A stretch of DNA of 64,000 nucleotides from Pseudoalteromonas galatheae (GCF_005886105.2 NZ_PNCO02000001.1:2167001-2231000), one strand, 5' to 3'; positions 8,056 to 19,300 are shown, numbered from the stretch's first letter. The notes: a model not told the origin generated them from the sequence alone. Program-made: numbers and translations.

Positions 8056-8469
8056 CTACACCATTGATTTTATTTTTTCTAATAGCGATTGCATTGAGAA
8101 TGGCTTAACCACATAGGCATCGCAACCTGCATCGAATCCCGCTTTTTGTTCTTTTTCAGACTCTAAACCAGACACCATTAGTACCGGAATGTCCTTAGTT
8201 TCTGGTGTATTTTTCAACATTCGACAGGTGTCGTAGCCGTCAAGACCCGGCATACACACATCAAGCAAAATAGCATCTGGAGGATCAGCAATTGCATTCG
8301 ACAGGCAACTCGTACCCGAGTTTGCATAGCTCAGCTCAAACGCCCCTGACAGTGCCATTTCGAGCATTTCATAGTTAAAATACTCGTCGTCGACCACTAG
8401 CAGGTGCGGTGCATTTTTCCTTTTCTCTCGTGTGGACATATTCAATGCCGCTTCCTTCTCACAATCCAA
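8056..8469 (-). CDS. Single-domain response regulator (CheY-like)
   Basis: A receiver domain with no output domain. It has the acidic pair in LLVVDDEYF, the phospho-acceptor aspartate in AILLDVCMPGLDGYD, the switch Ser in LMVSG and the conserved Lys in VVKPFS. Two starts are plausible. A TTG at 8469 is preceded by GAGGAAG, and an ATG at 8439 is preceded by GAAGGAAG with longer spacing. The receiver domain begins about 24 residues after the first. Its partner kinase is not in the window. It is paired with the PilZ gene, so it may link phospho-relay and c-di-GMP signalling. Confidence 0.87.
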   Translation of the reverse strand: MDCEKEAALNMSTREKRKNAPHLLVVDDEYFNYEMLEMALSGAFELSYANSGTSCLSNAIADPPDAILLDVCMPGLDGYDTCRMLKNTPETKDIPVLMVSGLESEKEQKAGFDAGCDAYVVKPFSMQSLLEKIKSMV

Positions 8470-8520
8470 AGTTTTACTTCCTCATATAATAAAGTAACTG
8501 TCGTACTCTAAAATGCAAGT

Positions 8521-11500
8521 TTATATTTCGCACTCTTTTATAGAATTCAGAACGCGTTTAGCCGAAATTGGATAAGCCGTTCCTAATGTTTGAGCGAACA
8601 AAGACACGCGAAGTTCCTGTTGCATCCAAAAAATATTTATAAGCGACTCTGGTACAGGTAATCCAGAGGGAATTTTTGCCAACTTGTCTTGATAAGCTGT
8701 AGCAACTTTTTCCAATTCTAATACACACAACCTATCTCTGTTTGGATCTACCGCAAGTTTTTCAAGCCTTTTCTCAATCGCTTTCATGTAGCGCAAGATA
8801 TCAGAGATTTTGTCAGCACCGTGAGCGGTGACAAAGCCTTTAAAGATAAGACCGGATAACTGAGATTTTATGTCGCCATGCGCGGTGATCATCGTGAGAT
8901 CCACTCTGCCTTTCATGCGCTTGTTAATACTGTGGGCAATGCTAAGCACAGCCTCAACTTGCTTCGCAATTTCAACTACAGTATCGCCTAGCTCAGCTCG
9001 AATGTGCTCTTTGGCTTTTTCAAACGCGACATCATCTCTGATCTCACCAAATCCACGCAGCAGCTTGTCAACCCCAGCTTGCGTACAGTCATCAACTAAA
9101 TCATGCACTTTTCCAAAGGGGTTAAAATACAATCCTAACTTAGCCTTATTTGGTAAGTGTTGCTGTAGGTATTTAACAGGCGAAGGAACATTGAGTAGCA
9201 TAAGACGGCGCAATCCTGCTTGATGCGCCGCTTGAGCTTTTATTTCGTTATCAAACAATTCTATGGCCGTACTTTGTTTTTTATCGACTAATGCTGGGAA
9301 CGCCTTAATCTCATAATTTCCTTGCTTTTTAGTATATTGCTCCGGCAGCTCGCCGAAATCCCACTGCTGAATATCCGTTTGCTCGATCCCTTGCTCAGCC
9401 ACTTGCGAAAGCGTCTCGGTCACTTGACCTTGCAACTTTGCCTTGAGTGCTAGTAAATCAAAGCCATGGGCTATCACCTTGCCTTTGTCATCGACTACCT
9501 GAAATTGCATTTTTAAGTGCGGTTCAAGTGCACTAATGTCCCAATCTGACTCGGCGACTTTAACACCTGTCATTCTGAGTAAACGATTGGCCACCGCTTC
9601 TCTAAATGAACCTTGCATTACCTCAACGGCGGCAAGCACCGCATCTGCATAATTTGGTGCTGGCACAAAGTTACGTCTTAGGGTCTTCGGCAGTGACTTA
9701 ATAAGCCCACAAACCAGCTCATGTCTGAGCGCAGGAATATGCCAATCAAAACCTTCATCTTGAACTTGGTTTAATAGTGCCAGAGGAATATTGACCACCA
9801 CGCCGTCGAGTGCTTGGCCTGGGTCAAAGTGGTAACTGAGAGGCAAAATCAAATTCCCTTGTTGCCACGTATCAGGATAATGTGTATCCGTGATATGTTC
9901 AGCGTCATGCTTCATTAACAGATCGCGCGTCATATGCAAAAAGCGTTTGTCTTTTTGCTTTTGTGAACGCCACCATTTATTAAACGCAGCACGATTATTT
10001 ACGTCTTTTGGAATTCGATCGTTATAAAACGCAACAACATCTTCTTCGTCGACTAGGATATCGCGACGCCTCGCTTTATCTTCAAGCGCCTGCACTTCTT
10101 CAACCAACTTTTGGTTTGCGCTCAAAAAGCCTTCGCTTTGGCCAAGTTGACCGTTTGCCAGCGCTTCACGAATAAATATCTCTCGGCTAACCACAGGATC
10201 AATATCGCTATACACCGTGCGTTTACGGCCAACGATGATCAAGCCGTATAAGGTTTGCTGTTCAAATGCGATAACCGCTCCAGCCTTTTTCTCCCAATGC
10301 GGCTCGCTATAGCTTCTATTTACTAAATGCTTAGCGATTGGCGCAATCCAATTTACATCGATTTTGGCATTAACCCGAGCATAAAGTTTACTGGTTTCCA
10401 CAAGCTCGGCAGACATCAACCACTTAGGGCTTTTCTTAAACAGTGTTGAACCTGGAAAAATATGAAATTGGCTGTTACGTGCGCCTTTAAATACTTGCTT
10501 TTGCTTTTCGTCTTTTACACCAATATGGCTAAGCATACCGCTTAGCAATGATTGATGGACGGCTTCATCGCTTGCAGGACTGCTATTTATTTTAAAGCCG
10601 AGCTCCTCACACACCGTAGTCAGCTGATATACAATATCTTGCCATTCACGTACACGCATGTAGGCCAAAAAGTCTTTTTGGCATTGCTTTCTAAACTGGT
10701 TACGCGTCAGTGCTTGCTGCTGCGCTTCGATGTAATTCCACAGATTTAGATATGCAACAAAATCAGAGTGTTCGCACTCAAAGCGGTTATGTTTTTCGTC
10801 AGCTGCTGCACGTTTGTCTTGAGGACGCTCTCTTGGGTCTTGAATAGACAGTGCCGCAGTGATCACTATCGCTTCCCAAAGCGCGTTGTTTTGTGCCCCT
10901 GACATCACCATCTTAGCAAGCCTTGGGTCTATGGGTAAGCGGCTTAGTTTGCGACCTGATTCTGTGAGCTTGGCTTTTTCTCTGCGCTTTGCAGGAACTA
11001 TCGCCTCCAACTCTTCAAGTAATGACATGCCATCTTTGATATTACGGCTATCAGGCGCTTGTACAAATGGGAATTGACTTATATCACCAAGTCCAAGTGC
11101 GAGCATTTGCAAAATAACGGAAGCTAAATTGGTTCTTAGAATTTCAGGGTCGGTAAACTCAGGGCGCCCTAAAAAGTCGTCTTCAGAATATAAACGAATA
11201 CAAATACCAGATGCCACACGCCCACATCGACCTTTACGCTGGTTTGCACTGGCTTGTGATACTGCTTCAATCGGTAAGCGTTGCACCTTTGTTCGATAAC
11301 TATAGCGGCTTATTCTCGCAGTACCCGGGTCGATAACATAGCGAATACCTGGTACTGTCAATGACGTTTCTGCAACGTTTGTAGATAATACAATACGCCG
11401 CTGGCTATGCGGCGCAAAAATGCGATTTTGTTCGGCATTAGAAAGGCGCGCATACAAAGGTAAAATCTCAACGCCTTTTAAATTGCGTTTTGCCAGCGCA

Positions 11501-12414
11501 TCAGCGGTGTCACGAATTTCACGTTCACCGTTCATAAATACCAGAATATCCCCAGGTCCTTCAGCACAAAGCTCATCAACCGCATCAAAAATACCCTGTA
11601 ACTGGTCGTTTTCTGCTTCGCTATTTTGTGAGTCTACATCTTCAACTGGACGATATCTCACTTCTACTGGATAAGTTCGTCCTGACACTTCAATAATAGG
11701 TGCGTCACTAAAATGTTTAGAAAAACGCTCAGGATCAATGGTTGCTGAGGTAATAATCACTTTAAGGTCTGGACGCTTCGGCAACAGCTGCTTTAAATAA
11801 CCCAAAATAAAATCAATATTCAGGCTGCGCTCGTGCGCTTCATCAATGATGATTGTGTCGTACTGGTTGAGGAATCTGTCTTGTTGAATTTCCGAGAGCA
11901 AAATACCGTCGGTCATCAGTTTTACGTATGTATTGTCAGAGACTTGATCTGAGAAGCGAATTTTAAATCCAACTTCTTGCCCCATCTCGCAGCCAATTTC
12001 TTCTGCAATACGGGTAGATACACTTCTTGCTGCTAGTCTTCTTGGTTGTGTATGACCAATATAGCCATCCACGCCTCGACCTAACTCTAAGCAAACCTTT
12101 GGCAGCTGCGTGGTCTTCCCCGAGCCCGTTTCACCGGCAACAATAACCACTTGGTTATTCGCAATGGCCGCTTTGATGTCGTCTTTTTTCTGGCTGACAG
12201 GTAGTTGCTCAGGATACTCTACTGCTGGAATATTGGCGCTTCTTGTTACCTTTAATTCTTGGCTTTTTGCAATCGCAGCCGCTACTTTTGCGACTACCTG
12301 CTTTTGCTTTTCTTGATCGGTAATTTTTTTCGCGCCATGGAGGCGCTTTTTGAGGATGAAGTGATCCTTTTTAAGACATGAATTTAGCTCTTTGAACAGC
12401 GAGTCAACCTGCAC
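8521..12414 (-). CDS. hrpA: ATP-dependent RNA helicase HrpA
   Basis: A DEAH-box helicase of about 1,297 residues, the usual HrpA length. Walker A is in VIVAGETGSGKTTQLP, the DEAH box in IIIDEAHERS, motif III in ITSATID, and motif VI in SQASANQRKGRCGR. HA2 and OB-fold regions follow, then the long C-terminal HrpA extension. In E. coli HrpA acts in mRNA processing and rescue of stalled ribosomes. I chose the GTG at 12414 because AAGGTG sits 7 bp upstream and the resulting N-terminus aligns with E. coli HrpA up to RLHG(A/V)KK. An in-frame ATG at 12459 would add 15 residues. The response-regulator gene follows 51 bp downstream. Confidence 0.93.
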   Translation of the reverse strand: MQVDSLFKELNSCLKKDHFILKKRLHGAKKITDQEKQKQVVAKVAAAIAKSQELKVTRSANIPAVEYPEQLPVSQKKDDIKAAIANNQVVIVAGETGSGKTTQLPKVCLELGRGVDGYIGHTQPRRLAARSVSTRIAEEIGCEMGQEVGFKIRFSDQVSDNTYVKLMTDGILLSEIQQDRFLNQYDTIIIDEAHERSLNIDFILGYLKQLLPKRPDLKVIITSATIDPERFSKHFSDAPIIEVSGRTYPVEVRYRPVEDVDSQNSEAENDQLQGIFDAVDELCAEGPGDILVFMNGEREIRDTADALAKRNLKGVEILPLYARLSNAEQNRIFAPHSQRRIVLSTNVAETSLTVPGIRYVIDPGTARISRYSYRTKVQRLPIEAVSQASANQRKGRCGRVASGICIRLYSEDDFLGRPEFTDPEILRTNLASVILQMLALGLGDISQFPFVQAPDSRNIKDGMSLLEELEAIVPAKRREKAKLTESGRKLSRLPIDPRLAKMVMSGAQNNALWEAIVITAALSIQDPRERPQDKRAAADEKHNRFECEHSDFVAYLNLWNYIEAQQQALTRNQFRKQCQKDFLAYMRVREWQDIVYQLTTVCEELGFKINSSPASDEAVHQSLLSGMLSHIGVKDEKQKQVFKGARNSQFHIFPGSTLFKKSPKWLMSAELVETSKLYARVNAKIDVNWIAPIAKHLVNRSYSEPHWEKKAGAVIAFEQQTLYGLIIVGRKRTVYSDIDPVVSREIFIREALANGQLGQSEGFLSANQKLVEEVQALEDKARRRDILVDEEDVVAFYNDRIPKDVNNRAAFNKWWRSQKQKDKRFLHMTRDLLMKHDAEHITDTHYPDTWQQGNLILPLSYHFDPGQALDGVVVNIPLALLNQVQDEGFDWHIPALRHELVCGLIKSLPKTLRRNFVPAPNYADAVLAAVEVMQGSFREAVANRLLRMTGVKVAESDWDISALEPHLKMQFQVVDDKGKVIAHGFDLLALKAKLQGQVTETLSQVAEQGIEQTDIQQWDFGELPEQYTKKQGNYEIKAFPALVDKKQSTAIELFDNEIKAQAAHQAGLRRLMLLNVPSPVKYLQQHLPNKAKLGLYFNPFGKVHDLVDDCTQAGVDKLLRGFGEIRDDVAFEKAKEHIRAELGDTVVEIAKQVEAVLSIAHSINKRMKGRVDLTMITAHGDIKSQLSGLIFKGFVTAHGADKISDILRYMKAIEKRLEKLAVDPNRDRLCVLELEKVATAYQDKLAKIPSGLPVPESLINIFWMQQELRVSLFAQTLGTAYPISAKRVLNSIKECEI

Positions 12415-12567
12415 TACACGACACCTTGTGATTACATAAAACGCCGTGTAGTTTACCAAATCAGATTAGGCGAACCCAACAAAATTTGGTTAGGAATTGA
12501 GATTTTTGCCGTTATTCACAAGGCTGCTCCTCATGAGCTACCGAAACGGCCTGTATATTTTATCGCT

Positions 12568-12996
12568 TCATACGTAGCGGTGGCCAGAGACATAAGCATC
12601 ATGTAAATGCTTATCTAACGCTAATAACACGTTTGCGCGACTGATGACCCCGAGTAAGCGCCCTTCATCGTCAACTACCGGGTACACTTTGGGTTTATTG
12701 CAAATCATCAAATCTGCCATTTGCACTATACTATCTTCACGTTTTACGCAAAGAGGTTCTTTTGTCATGACGTCGGACACCACACTGTGAGACTCATTTT
12801 GATAGGTCGCCTCTAGCATTTTTTTGAGACAATCTTGCTCAGATAAAAACCCAATAACTCGCTTTGTCTCGTCTATAACCGGCCCGCCCGATTGACCGCT
12901 TTGTAGCAGCTTCTCTACAGCTGATTCTACGCGCATATCTTGCTTGAATGTTACGGGGCGATGATTTAAGTAGTCTGCGACTTTTATTGATTGCAT
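12568..12996 (-). CDS. Tandem CBS-domain protein
   Basis: A 142-residue protein made only of two CBS motifs (about residues 8-62 and 72-130), recognisable by GGPVIDETKRVIGFLSEQD and KVYPVVDDEGRLLGVISRAN. CBS pairs bind adenosine nucleotides and usually regulate a partner protein. No effector domain is fused here and the neighbours give no clue to the partner. It stands alone between hrpA and the asparaginase terminator. Confidence 0.87.
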   Translation of the reverse strand: MQSIKVADYLNHRPVTFKQDMRVESAVEKLLQSGQSGGPVIDETKRVIGFLSEQDCLKKMLEATYQNESHSVVSDVMTKEPLCVKREDSIVQMADLMICNKPKVYPVVDDEGRLLGVISRANVLLALDKHLHDAYVSGHRYV

Positions 12997-13012
12997 TGCT
13001 CATCTCCATTAA

Positions 13013-13048
13013 AAACGCCAGCTATCATGATAATAATAGCTGGCGTTT
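13013..13048 (-). terminator. Rho-independent terminator of the asparaginase gene
   Basis: A 13-bp stem, AAACGCCAGCTAT (13013-13025) and ATAGCTGGCGTTT (13036-13048), is followed on the minus strand by a T-run. It lies just after the stop of the isoaspartyl-peptidase gene. Confidence 0.85.
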
Positions 13049-13081
13049 GAAGAACTTGCTTAGTCTCAACGAAATATTGTT

Positions 13082-14110
13082 TTACTCGCTATAAATACCA
13101 ACATAGGTCTTTGTTGTTGACGACTTGCTCGCACGGTACATCCCCGCGGTATTGAATGGCATACTAATATTGCCTTTCGGGTCAACAATGATCACCCCAC
13201 CCGTACCACCAATTGGATAAAGCGTATCAAAAATCACTTCTTTCCCTGCTTTTTCAATCGACTTGTTTTGATAAGCAACACGAGCACAAATATCAGCTGC
13301 GACATTATATCTAATAAAATACTCACCATGTCCCGTAGCTGAAACAGCACAAGAGCGATTATCCGCAAATGTGCCCGCACCAATCACCGGTGAGTCACCT
13401 ATGCGTCCAAAGCGTTTAGCCGTCATCCCACCGGTTGACGTTCCAGCCGCTAAATTGCCTTGTTTATCAAGAGCGACAGCCCCCACAGTTCCCATCTTAT
13501 ACTGGCTCTTCAATTGTTGGTGTGCCGCCTGATAGTCCTTGGTCGCCGCTTCTTTCATCTGCAGTCGCTTTTTCGCTTTTAACAGCGATTGATAGCGAGA
13601 GTCGGTGTCAAAGTAGCTGTTTTCCACTAACGTAAAACCGCGTTTCTTAGCAAAGTCTTCTGCACCTTCACCGCTTAGCATGACATGTACTGAATGCTGC
13701 ATCACTTCTTTTGCCAGGTTGATTGGGTTTTTAATGTGCTTCACCCCCGCCACAGCGCCCGCTTGGCGATTACGACCATCCATGATTGACGCATCTAGCT
13801 CATGTCCTTCATCATAAGTGTACACGGCACCCTTACCAGCATTAAAAAAAGGCGAGTCTTCAAGAATATTAATGGCAGCCGTCACTGCATCAAGACTTTC
13901 TCCACCTTGTTCTAGTACCTTATAGCCAGCCTCAACAGCTTCTTTTAATTTAGCTTTGTATTGTTTTTCTTTTTCTGGCGTGAAGTTACTGCGCTCAATT
14001 GTGCCAGCCCCTCCATGAATGGCGATCGCAAACGGGGACACTTTCTCATCAGCGACAGCAGCTGTCGCCGACAAAGCTAATAAGGCTGCTAGCAAAGAAA
14101 TTTTTTTCAT
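13082..14110 (-). CDS. Periplasmic isoaspartyl peptidase/L-asparaginase (Ntn hydrolase)
   Basis: A 342-residue precursor with a Sec signal peptide (residues 1-20, cleavage after AVA). It has the plant-type asparaginase fold: AIHGGAGTIE near the N-terminus, then the autocleavage site in MGTVGAVALD, giving Thr208 as the N-terminal nucleophile of the beta chain. GGMTAKRFGRIGDSPVIGAGTFAD and SATGHGE line the active site. The family cleaves isoaspartyl dipeptides and asparagine, here probably in the periplasm. It is monocistronic, with its own terminator. Confidence 0.92.
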   Translation of the reverse strand: MKKISLLAALLALSATAAVADEKVSPFAIAIHGGAGTIERSNFTPEKEKQYKAKLKEAVEAGYKVLEQGGESLDAVTAAINILEDSPFFNAGKGAVYTYDEGHELDASIMDGRNRQAGAVAGVKHIKNPINLAKEVMQHSVHVMLSGEGAEDFAKKRGFTLVENSYFDTDSRYQSLLKAKKRLQMKEAATKDYQAAHQQLKSQYKMGTVGAVALDKQGNLAAGTSTGGMTAKRFGRIGDSPVIGAGTFADNRSCAVSATGHGEYFIRYNVAADICARVAYQNKSIEKAGKEVIFDTLYPIGGTGGVIIVDPKGNISMPFNTAGMYRASKSSTTKTYVGIYSE

Positions 14111-14190
14111 TTTTATACCTTGGTTCGTTGTTAAACTTCAGCATGAGGTGAATTTTAGAGCGATGCAAGCTTTCGCGTTAAAAGTTTTTT

Positions 14191-14209
14191 ATTTAGAACA
14201 ACTAAATAG
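14191..14209. repeat. Second copy of 19-bp hairpin motif
   Basis: ATTTAGAACAACTAAATAG is identical to 1865-1883 inside the MITE-like element. It forms a 6-bp stem (ATTTAG/CTAAAT). The sequence before it (GCGTTAAAAGTTTTTT) also resembles the flank of the first copy. It appears to be a solo internal fragment of the same repeat family. Confidence 0.65.
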
Positions 14210-14219
14210 TATCCACAAA

Positions 14220-14247
14220 AAAAGCGCTTCCATCAGGAAGCGCTTTT
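14220..14247 (-). terminator. Rho-independent terminator of the SapC gene
   Basis: A stem of AAAAGCGCTTCC (14220-14231) and GGAAGCGCTTTT (14236-14247) has a 4-nt loop and is followed by T-residues on the minus strand. It sits 30 bp after the SapC stop codon. Confidence 0.87.
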
Positions 14248-14276
14248 CTCAAATCATTCTACTATATTAAAAGCAA

Positions 14277-14987
14277 TTAGCTTGCTTCGCGCTGTGCCTT
14301 CATACGTGCAAGGCGTGCTACTTGGTGAGTAGAAGTCAAGAATGCGAAGATAGGTGCTAAATAACCACGTTTACGTAGCTCTAGGAAATCTTCGTCACCT
14401 AATTCATTTAGCTTACGCTCATCCACAAGGTAAATACCGTTGATGTCTTTCTTCTCACCACGGATTTCTACCGTTAGTGTTTGTTGAACTAAAAGCTCTT
14501 TATCAGCAAGATACTGAGTAAATGCTTCAGTTACGCGAGCAAACTCAACATAGCTTACCAACGCTTCTTTACGACGACCTAGATATTCAGTTTCTTTACC
14601 GTCTTCGAAAAGCGCATTACCTTCTTCTTCACCAACTAGCGGGCTTGCTTCGTCTATCACAATACCAAACTGATCTTGTTCAGGATGCTTAACCAAACCA
14701 AACGGGTAACGTGCTGCGGCCATTGGTACAAAGCTGCCAGTCCACTTATCGCCATCTACAAATAAGTTTTCACCTGGCTGAAGACCAAACATAGCAACCG
14801 CTTGAAATTGACCTGACTCAGTGTTTTTAACAAACGCCATCGGGAATTCTGTCGCTACACGCGCAAACTCATGCGCCACTACAGGCATTAAGTGCTGAGT
14901 TTTAAGGAAATCAACGTTCACGCCATTTTTTACTTTGATGTTCGCGTGCTTTTCGTTGTGTAAAGGCTGCACTTGTTGTTCCGCCAT
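14277..14987 (-). CDS. SapC family protein
   Basis: A 236-residue protein of the SapC family (Pfam PF07277). Characteristic segments are VVAHEFARVATEFPMAFVKN, FGLQPGENLFVDGDKW and YPFGLVKHPE. The founding member is a Campylobacter S-layer-associated protein. In marine gammaproteobacteria the gene usually lies in sugar-uptake loci beside TonB receptors and tryptophan-halogenase-like proteins, as also found 16-22 kb away here. No signal peptide is seen and no enzymatic function is established. It carries its own terminator. Confidence 0.88.
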   Translation of the reverse strand: MAEQQVQPLHNEKHANIKVKNGVNVDFLKTQHLMPVVAHEFARVATEFPMAFVKNTESGQFQAVAMFGLQPGENLFVDGDKWTGSFVPMAAARYPFGLVKHPEQDQFGIVIDEASPLVGEEEGNALFEDGKETEYLGRRKEALVSYVEFARVTEAFTQYLADKELLVQQTLTVEIRGEKKDINGIYLVDERKLNELGDEDFLELRKRGYLAPIFAFLTSTHQVARLARMKAQREAS

Positions 14988-15430
14988 AATACTGCTCCAT
15001 TATTTTACGTATTTGTTACTTTATTTATTGCCCCTAAGGCTAGCGGTTTTCGGTGCAAATTGGAAGTTAAATATTTTTTAAGGTGGGCCGGAGCCTTATC
15101 ACCTATTTAATTGGTAGTTTGTGTATCTAAAGTTTAAAAAGTTATGTCTCTATATTTCTATTGAGATATTAGTGACACTGCGTAAACACCCCTACGACTT
15201 TATCAAACGTATGCAACGATCATTTAAGTACCACTGATGAGTAATATTCAATCAAAAAAGTTATTCAAAAAATCAAACCCCTTAATAATCATTAGTTTGA
15301 AATAGCAACCTAAAATTACAACTTGAAAAAACTGAATAACATATTGACACCTATAATTTACATATTAAAAATAACGTATCCAATTTCGGTGCTAGTTTTT
15401 GCAATGAATGCAAACCAAAGGAATAAATAA
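14988..15430. other. Intergenic region upstream of the biosynthetic cluster
   Basis: A 443-bp, very AT-rich gap with no ORF. TTGACA (15344-15349) and TATAAT (15352-15357) both occur but are too close to be a -35/-10 pair. The cluster promoter probably lies between 15300 and 15400, but I cannot place it. Confidence 0.5.
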
Positions 15431-16351
15431 ATGAAAGATTGGAGAACAGGGATCAGCGTTATTATCCCCACCTATAACCGTAGCCAGCTATTACGTCTGA
15501 CATTACAGAGCTTAGAAAAACAAACCCTCGATATCACTCTTTTTGAGATTATTATCGTAGACGATGGTTCGAGTGACGATACCCGTGAGGTCGTGAAATC
15601 ATTTTCAGACACATTGTCAATAAAATATTACTTTCAACAGGATGAGGGATTCCGTGTCGCTCGAGCGAGAAATATTGGCATCTTAAATGCTCAATTTGAA
15701 CATGTCCTCTTTTTAGACTCAGGTGTTATAGCCGAGCCCTCCTGCCTTTCTCAACACTTAACACGCTACCAAAGAAGTGATGTCGGTGTATTAATTGGGC
15801 TTTGCTTCGGATTTGAAGAACTAGAAGAATCAAACTTACGTAAATTCAAGCATCGATTATCTGAAGAAAATATCTTTACCGATAGCGCTTTCCTAGAACA
15901 ATACCAAGACTGTAGAGCTGCCTTTTTACGCTCCCACCATTTTTCTCTTCACCAAATCAATGAGCCTTGGCTTATCTTTTGGACCTGCCATGCATCATGC
16001 AAAACTCATGCACTTTACGAGGCTGGTGGCTTCGATGAGTATTTTTGTAGCTGGGGAGGGGAAGATGTAGAACTTGCGTTAAGATTACATAATCTGGGCT
16101 GTAAATTCGAATTGATAACAGAAGCTAAAGCTGTTCATTATCCTCATCCAAAAGTAAAAGAAGATACCTACAGCAGTGCCAAAGAAAATATTGCTTATAT
16201 TCATAATAAACATTGTTCGGTTGCAACATACCTCCTACAACAAGGCTTGAGTTGGCAAGATATATTGACTGCACATACCCGCCCAAATAGCGCCCTGACA
16301 GGTACCCTGTTTCACAAAAAGTCTAGCCCAACACTTAGTCAAGCAATCTAA
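15431..16351 (+). CDS. GT2-family glycosyltransferase of the PKS-NRPS cluster
   Basis: A 306-residue GT-A fold enzyme. ISVIIPTYNRSQLLRLTLQSL opens the nucleotide-binding half, IIVDDGSSDDT follows, and the C-terminal half has WGGEDVELALRLHNLG, typical of the GT2/GT7C-like galactosyl-type transferases. Where most relatives have a DxD-type motif it reads FLDSGVIAEP, so metal binding may differ. It is the first gene of the cluster, 26 bp before the PKS with a good ribosome site (AAAGGA), and probably glycosylates the lipid/polyketide product. The sugar and acceptor are unknown. Confidence 0.85.
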   Translation: MKDWRTGISVIIPTYNRSQLLRLTLQSLEKQTLDITLFEIIIVDDGSSDDTREVVKSFSDTLSIKYYFQQDEGFRVARARNIGILNAQFEHVLFLDSGVIAEPSCLSQHLTRYQRSDVGVLIGLCFGFEELEESNLRKFKHRLSEENIFTDSAFLEQYQDCRAAFLRSHHFSLHQINEPWLIFWTCHASCKTHALYEAGGFDEYFCSWGGEDVELALRLHNLGCKFELITEAKAVHYPHPKVKEDTYSSAKENIAYIHNKHCSVATYLLQQGLSWQDILTAHTRPNSALTGTLFHKKSSPTLSQAI

Positions 16352-16377
16352 TAAATTACCGAATTTTGGAGTAAAAG

Positions 16378-19300
16378 ATGAATAACAACCAAACTGCAAC
16401 TGAGCAACAAAATGACATCGCTGTCATTGGTATATCATGTCGTCTTCCGGGAGAAAATAACTCCCCTTTTGATTTTCATAACTTCCTAATAAACGGTGGT
16501 AATGGCATCACGGAAATTCCTAAAGAGCGTTGGGATGTCGACGCCTACTATGATAGTGATCGCGATAAAGCAGGAAAAATGTATGTTAAAAATGGAGGTT
16601 TTTTATCTGGTCTATCGTTATTCGATGCCCCTTTCTTTGGTATCTCCCCTAAGGAAGCCCCCTATATCGACCCGCAACAACGCTGGGCACTCGAAGTCGC
16701 CTATGAAGCGCTAGAAAATGCAGGATTAGATGTTGATAAGCTTAGAGGCAGTGATACTAGTGTATTCATGGGTCAGTTTATGCACGACTTTGAGCAATTA
16801 CAAACCGATAGCAATGCCCATGAATTGGTTTCTAGTCACTCTGCGACAGGGTCTTCAATGACGCTCACGGCGAACCGACTATCCTACTGTTTTGATTTTC
16901 ACGGTACCAGTCTTACGCTTGACACCGCTTGCTCCTCCTCACTTGTAGCACTAGATTTAGCATGTAAAGCGATTCACAGCGGAGACAGCCAAATTGCCTT
17001 AGCTGGTGGTGTAAACTTATTACTGAGACCAGAGATGACAATGTCGATTTGTAAAGCCTCCATGCTTTCACCTGATGGGCTCTGTAAAAGCTTTTCTAGC
17101 GATGCGAATGGTTATGTTAGGAGTGAAGGTGTTGCGGTAGTCGTGTTAAAAAAGCTGTCTGAGGCGATTAAAGATCAAAACCCGGTTCTTGCGATAATCA
17201 AAGCAAGTGGTACGAATCAAGACGGCCAGACTAGCGGGATCACCGTACCAAATGGACATGCACAGCAGCAACTTTTATCAAAAACCCTGGCCATTGCAGG
17301 TCTTACTGGTAGTGATATAGATTATGCAGAAGCACACGGGACTGGCACTGCAGTCGGCGACCCTATCGAAGTAAATGCGCTAGGCACTGTACTCGGTGCG
17401 CGATCCCAAGAGATAGAGCCGTGCTTAATTGGGTCAGTTAAAAGTAACATCGGCCATACTGAACCAACAGCAGGGATAGCTGGCTTGATTAAAACGATCA
17501 ATGCCATGAATAGCGGCATAATCCCAAAAACATTGCATTGTCACACTATTAACCCCGCTATCAACGAGGCACAATTAAATATAAAAATAGTGACAGATAA
17601 CACTGCTTGGCCAAATAGGGGCGATTACACTCCTCGTCGCGCTATTGTAAATTCGTTTGGTTTTGGAGGTACTAATGCCAATGTCGTGATTGAGCAAGCA
17701 CAATCAACCTCCAGATCCTGCTCTACCCGTCCTAGTTTGTTGCAGCTATTCGTCAGCGCAAAATCAGCTGCTGCGCTTAAGTTACAAGTATCCGCCTATC
17801 TAGACCACTTAAAACCACTTGATGAAAGTGACGTACCCGATTTTTGTAGTAACTCAGTGTTATTACGGACTGCCTTTAAAAATAGAGCGGTTTTCACCGC
17901 GCGAGACAAAACCGCGTTGATTACGCAACTTGAAGACTTTATTTCCGAGCGGCCCAACAAAGTTAATCGTAGCGCAGCCTCCCAACCAACCTCCTCTGCC
18001 CCAATCGCTTTTGTTTTCTCTGGAATGGGAACTACTTGGCCAAAAATGGGACAAGCTTTATATAGCAGCAATGCTTTATTCAAGGCTGAACTGGATAAAG
18101 TTGACATCGCACTACAACAATATGTGTCATGGTCTTTAATTGAGAAAATGCACTATGCTGGTGACGAAATACATGAAACACAATACGCACAACCAGCAAT
18201 ATTCGCGATTCAAATTGCATTGTTTAAGCTATTAGCTCATTACGGTATCAAGGCTGATGCCATCGTTGGTCATAGCGCAGGAGAAGTAGCAGCAAGCTAT
18301 TGTGCTGGTGTTTATAATTTTGAAGAGGCGCTTCGTATTATCTATCACCGTAGTCGGCTACAACAAACAACCGCTGGTGAGGGGAAAATGCTAGCTGTTG
18401 GAATCAATGAAACCCAAGCTCAAATGCTTTGTAATAAGCACTTTGGAGCTGTGTCAATCGCTGCAATCAATAGCAAAACTTCTATTACTCTCTCTGGTGA
18501 TACCAACAATCTACAAGCAATCTCAGATGAGCTAGAGCTACAGGGCAAGTTTTCTAGATTTTTAAACGTTGAAGTGCCATATCACAGTCCAGTAATGGAT
18601 AAGCTTAATAAGCCACTGATTGATTCTTTGTCACCTCTTCATCCAAGCGAACCAAATATTTCACTATACTCCACCGTGACAGGTTCAATTGCCGATTGGC
18701 AAAAGTGGACCGCTGAATATTGGCCTCAGAATGTTCGGGAGCCAGTTTACTTTGAAAAAGCGATACAAAACTTACTGGATGATGGCGTAAGGAATTTTAT
18801 TGAAATTAGTCCGCATACGGTACTGTCAAATGTTATTAAACAGGTGGCCTCGGACCTCCCTATTTTTGCAACCTCTTTTATGATCCGTAACGAAGACGAC
18901 GAACTCCAGTTTGCAGCAGGGTTGGGAGCTTTAGCAACATCAGGTTTGTTAGACCCTAAAGAAGCTTTACATGTGAAAAATTGCCCCCCTAATCACAATG
19001 TTCGGCTACCAAATTATCAATGGGAACATCAATCCTACTGGCATGAGCATCCTGATGTTCAACTTTCTCGCATTGAAAACAAGCAAAAGCGAGACGCTTT
19101 CTTAGATCTTAGTTTGCCAACACTCGGTCAACAGTTACTCAGCCAGCAGCCTATTTGGCAAAACAAAATCAGTACAAAAAATCAGCAGCACTTAACAGGA
19201 CATCAGGTGGGTAATGAAACCATCTATCCAGGCGCGGCATACATTGAAGCTGCATTGCAACTGGCTCGAGTCCAAGCAGACGATACGAAATACACCCTCA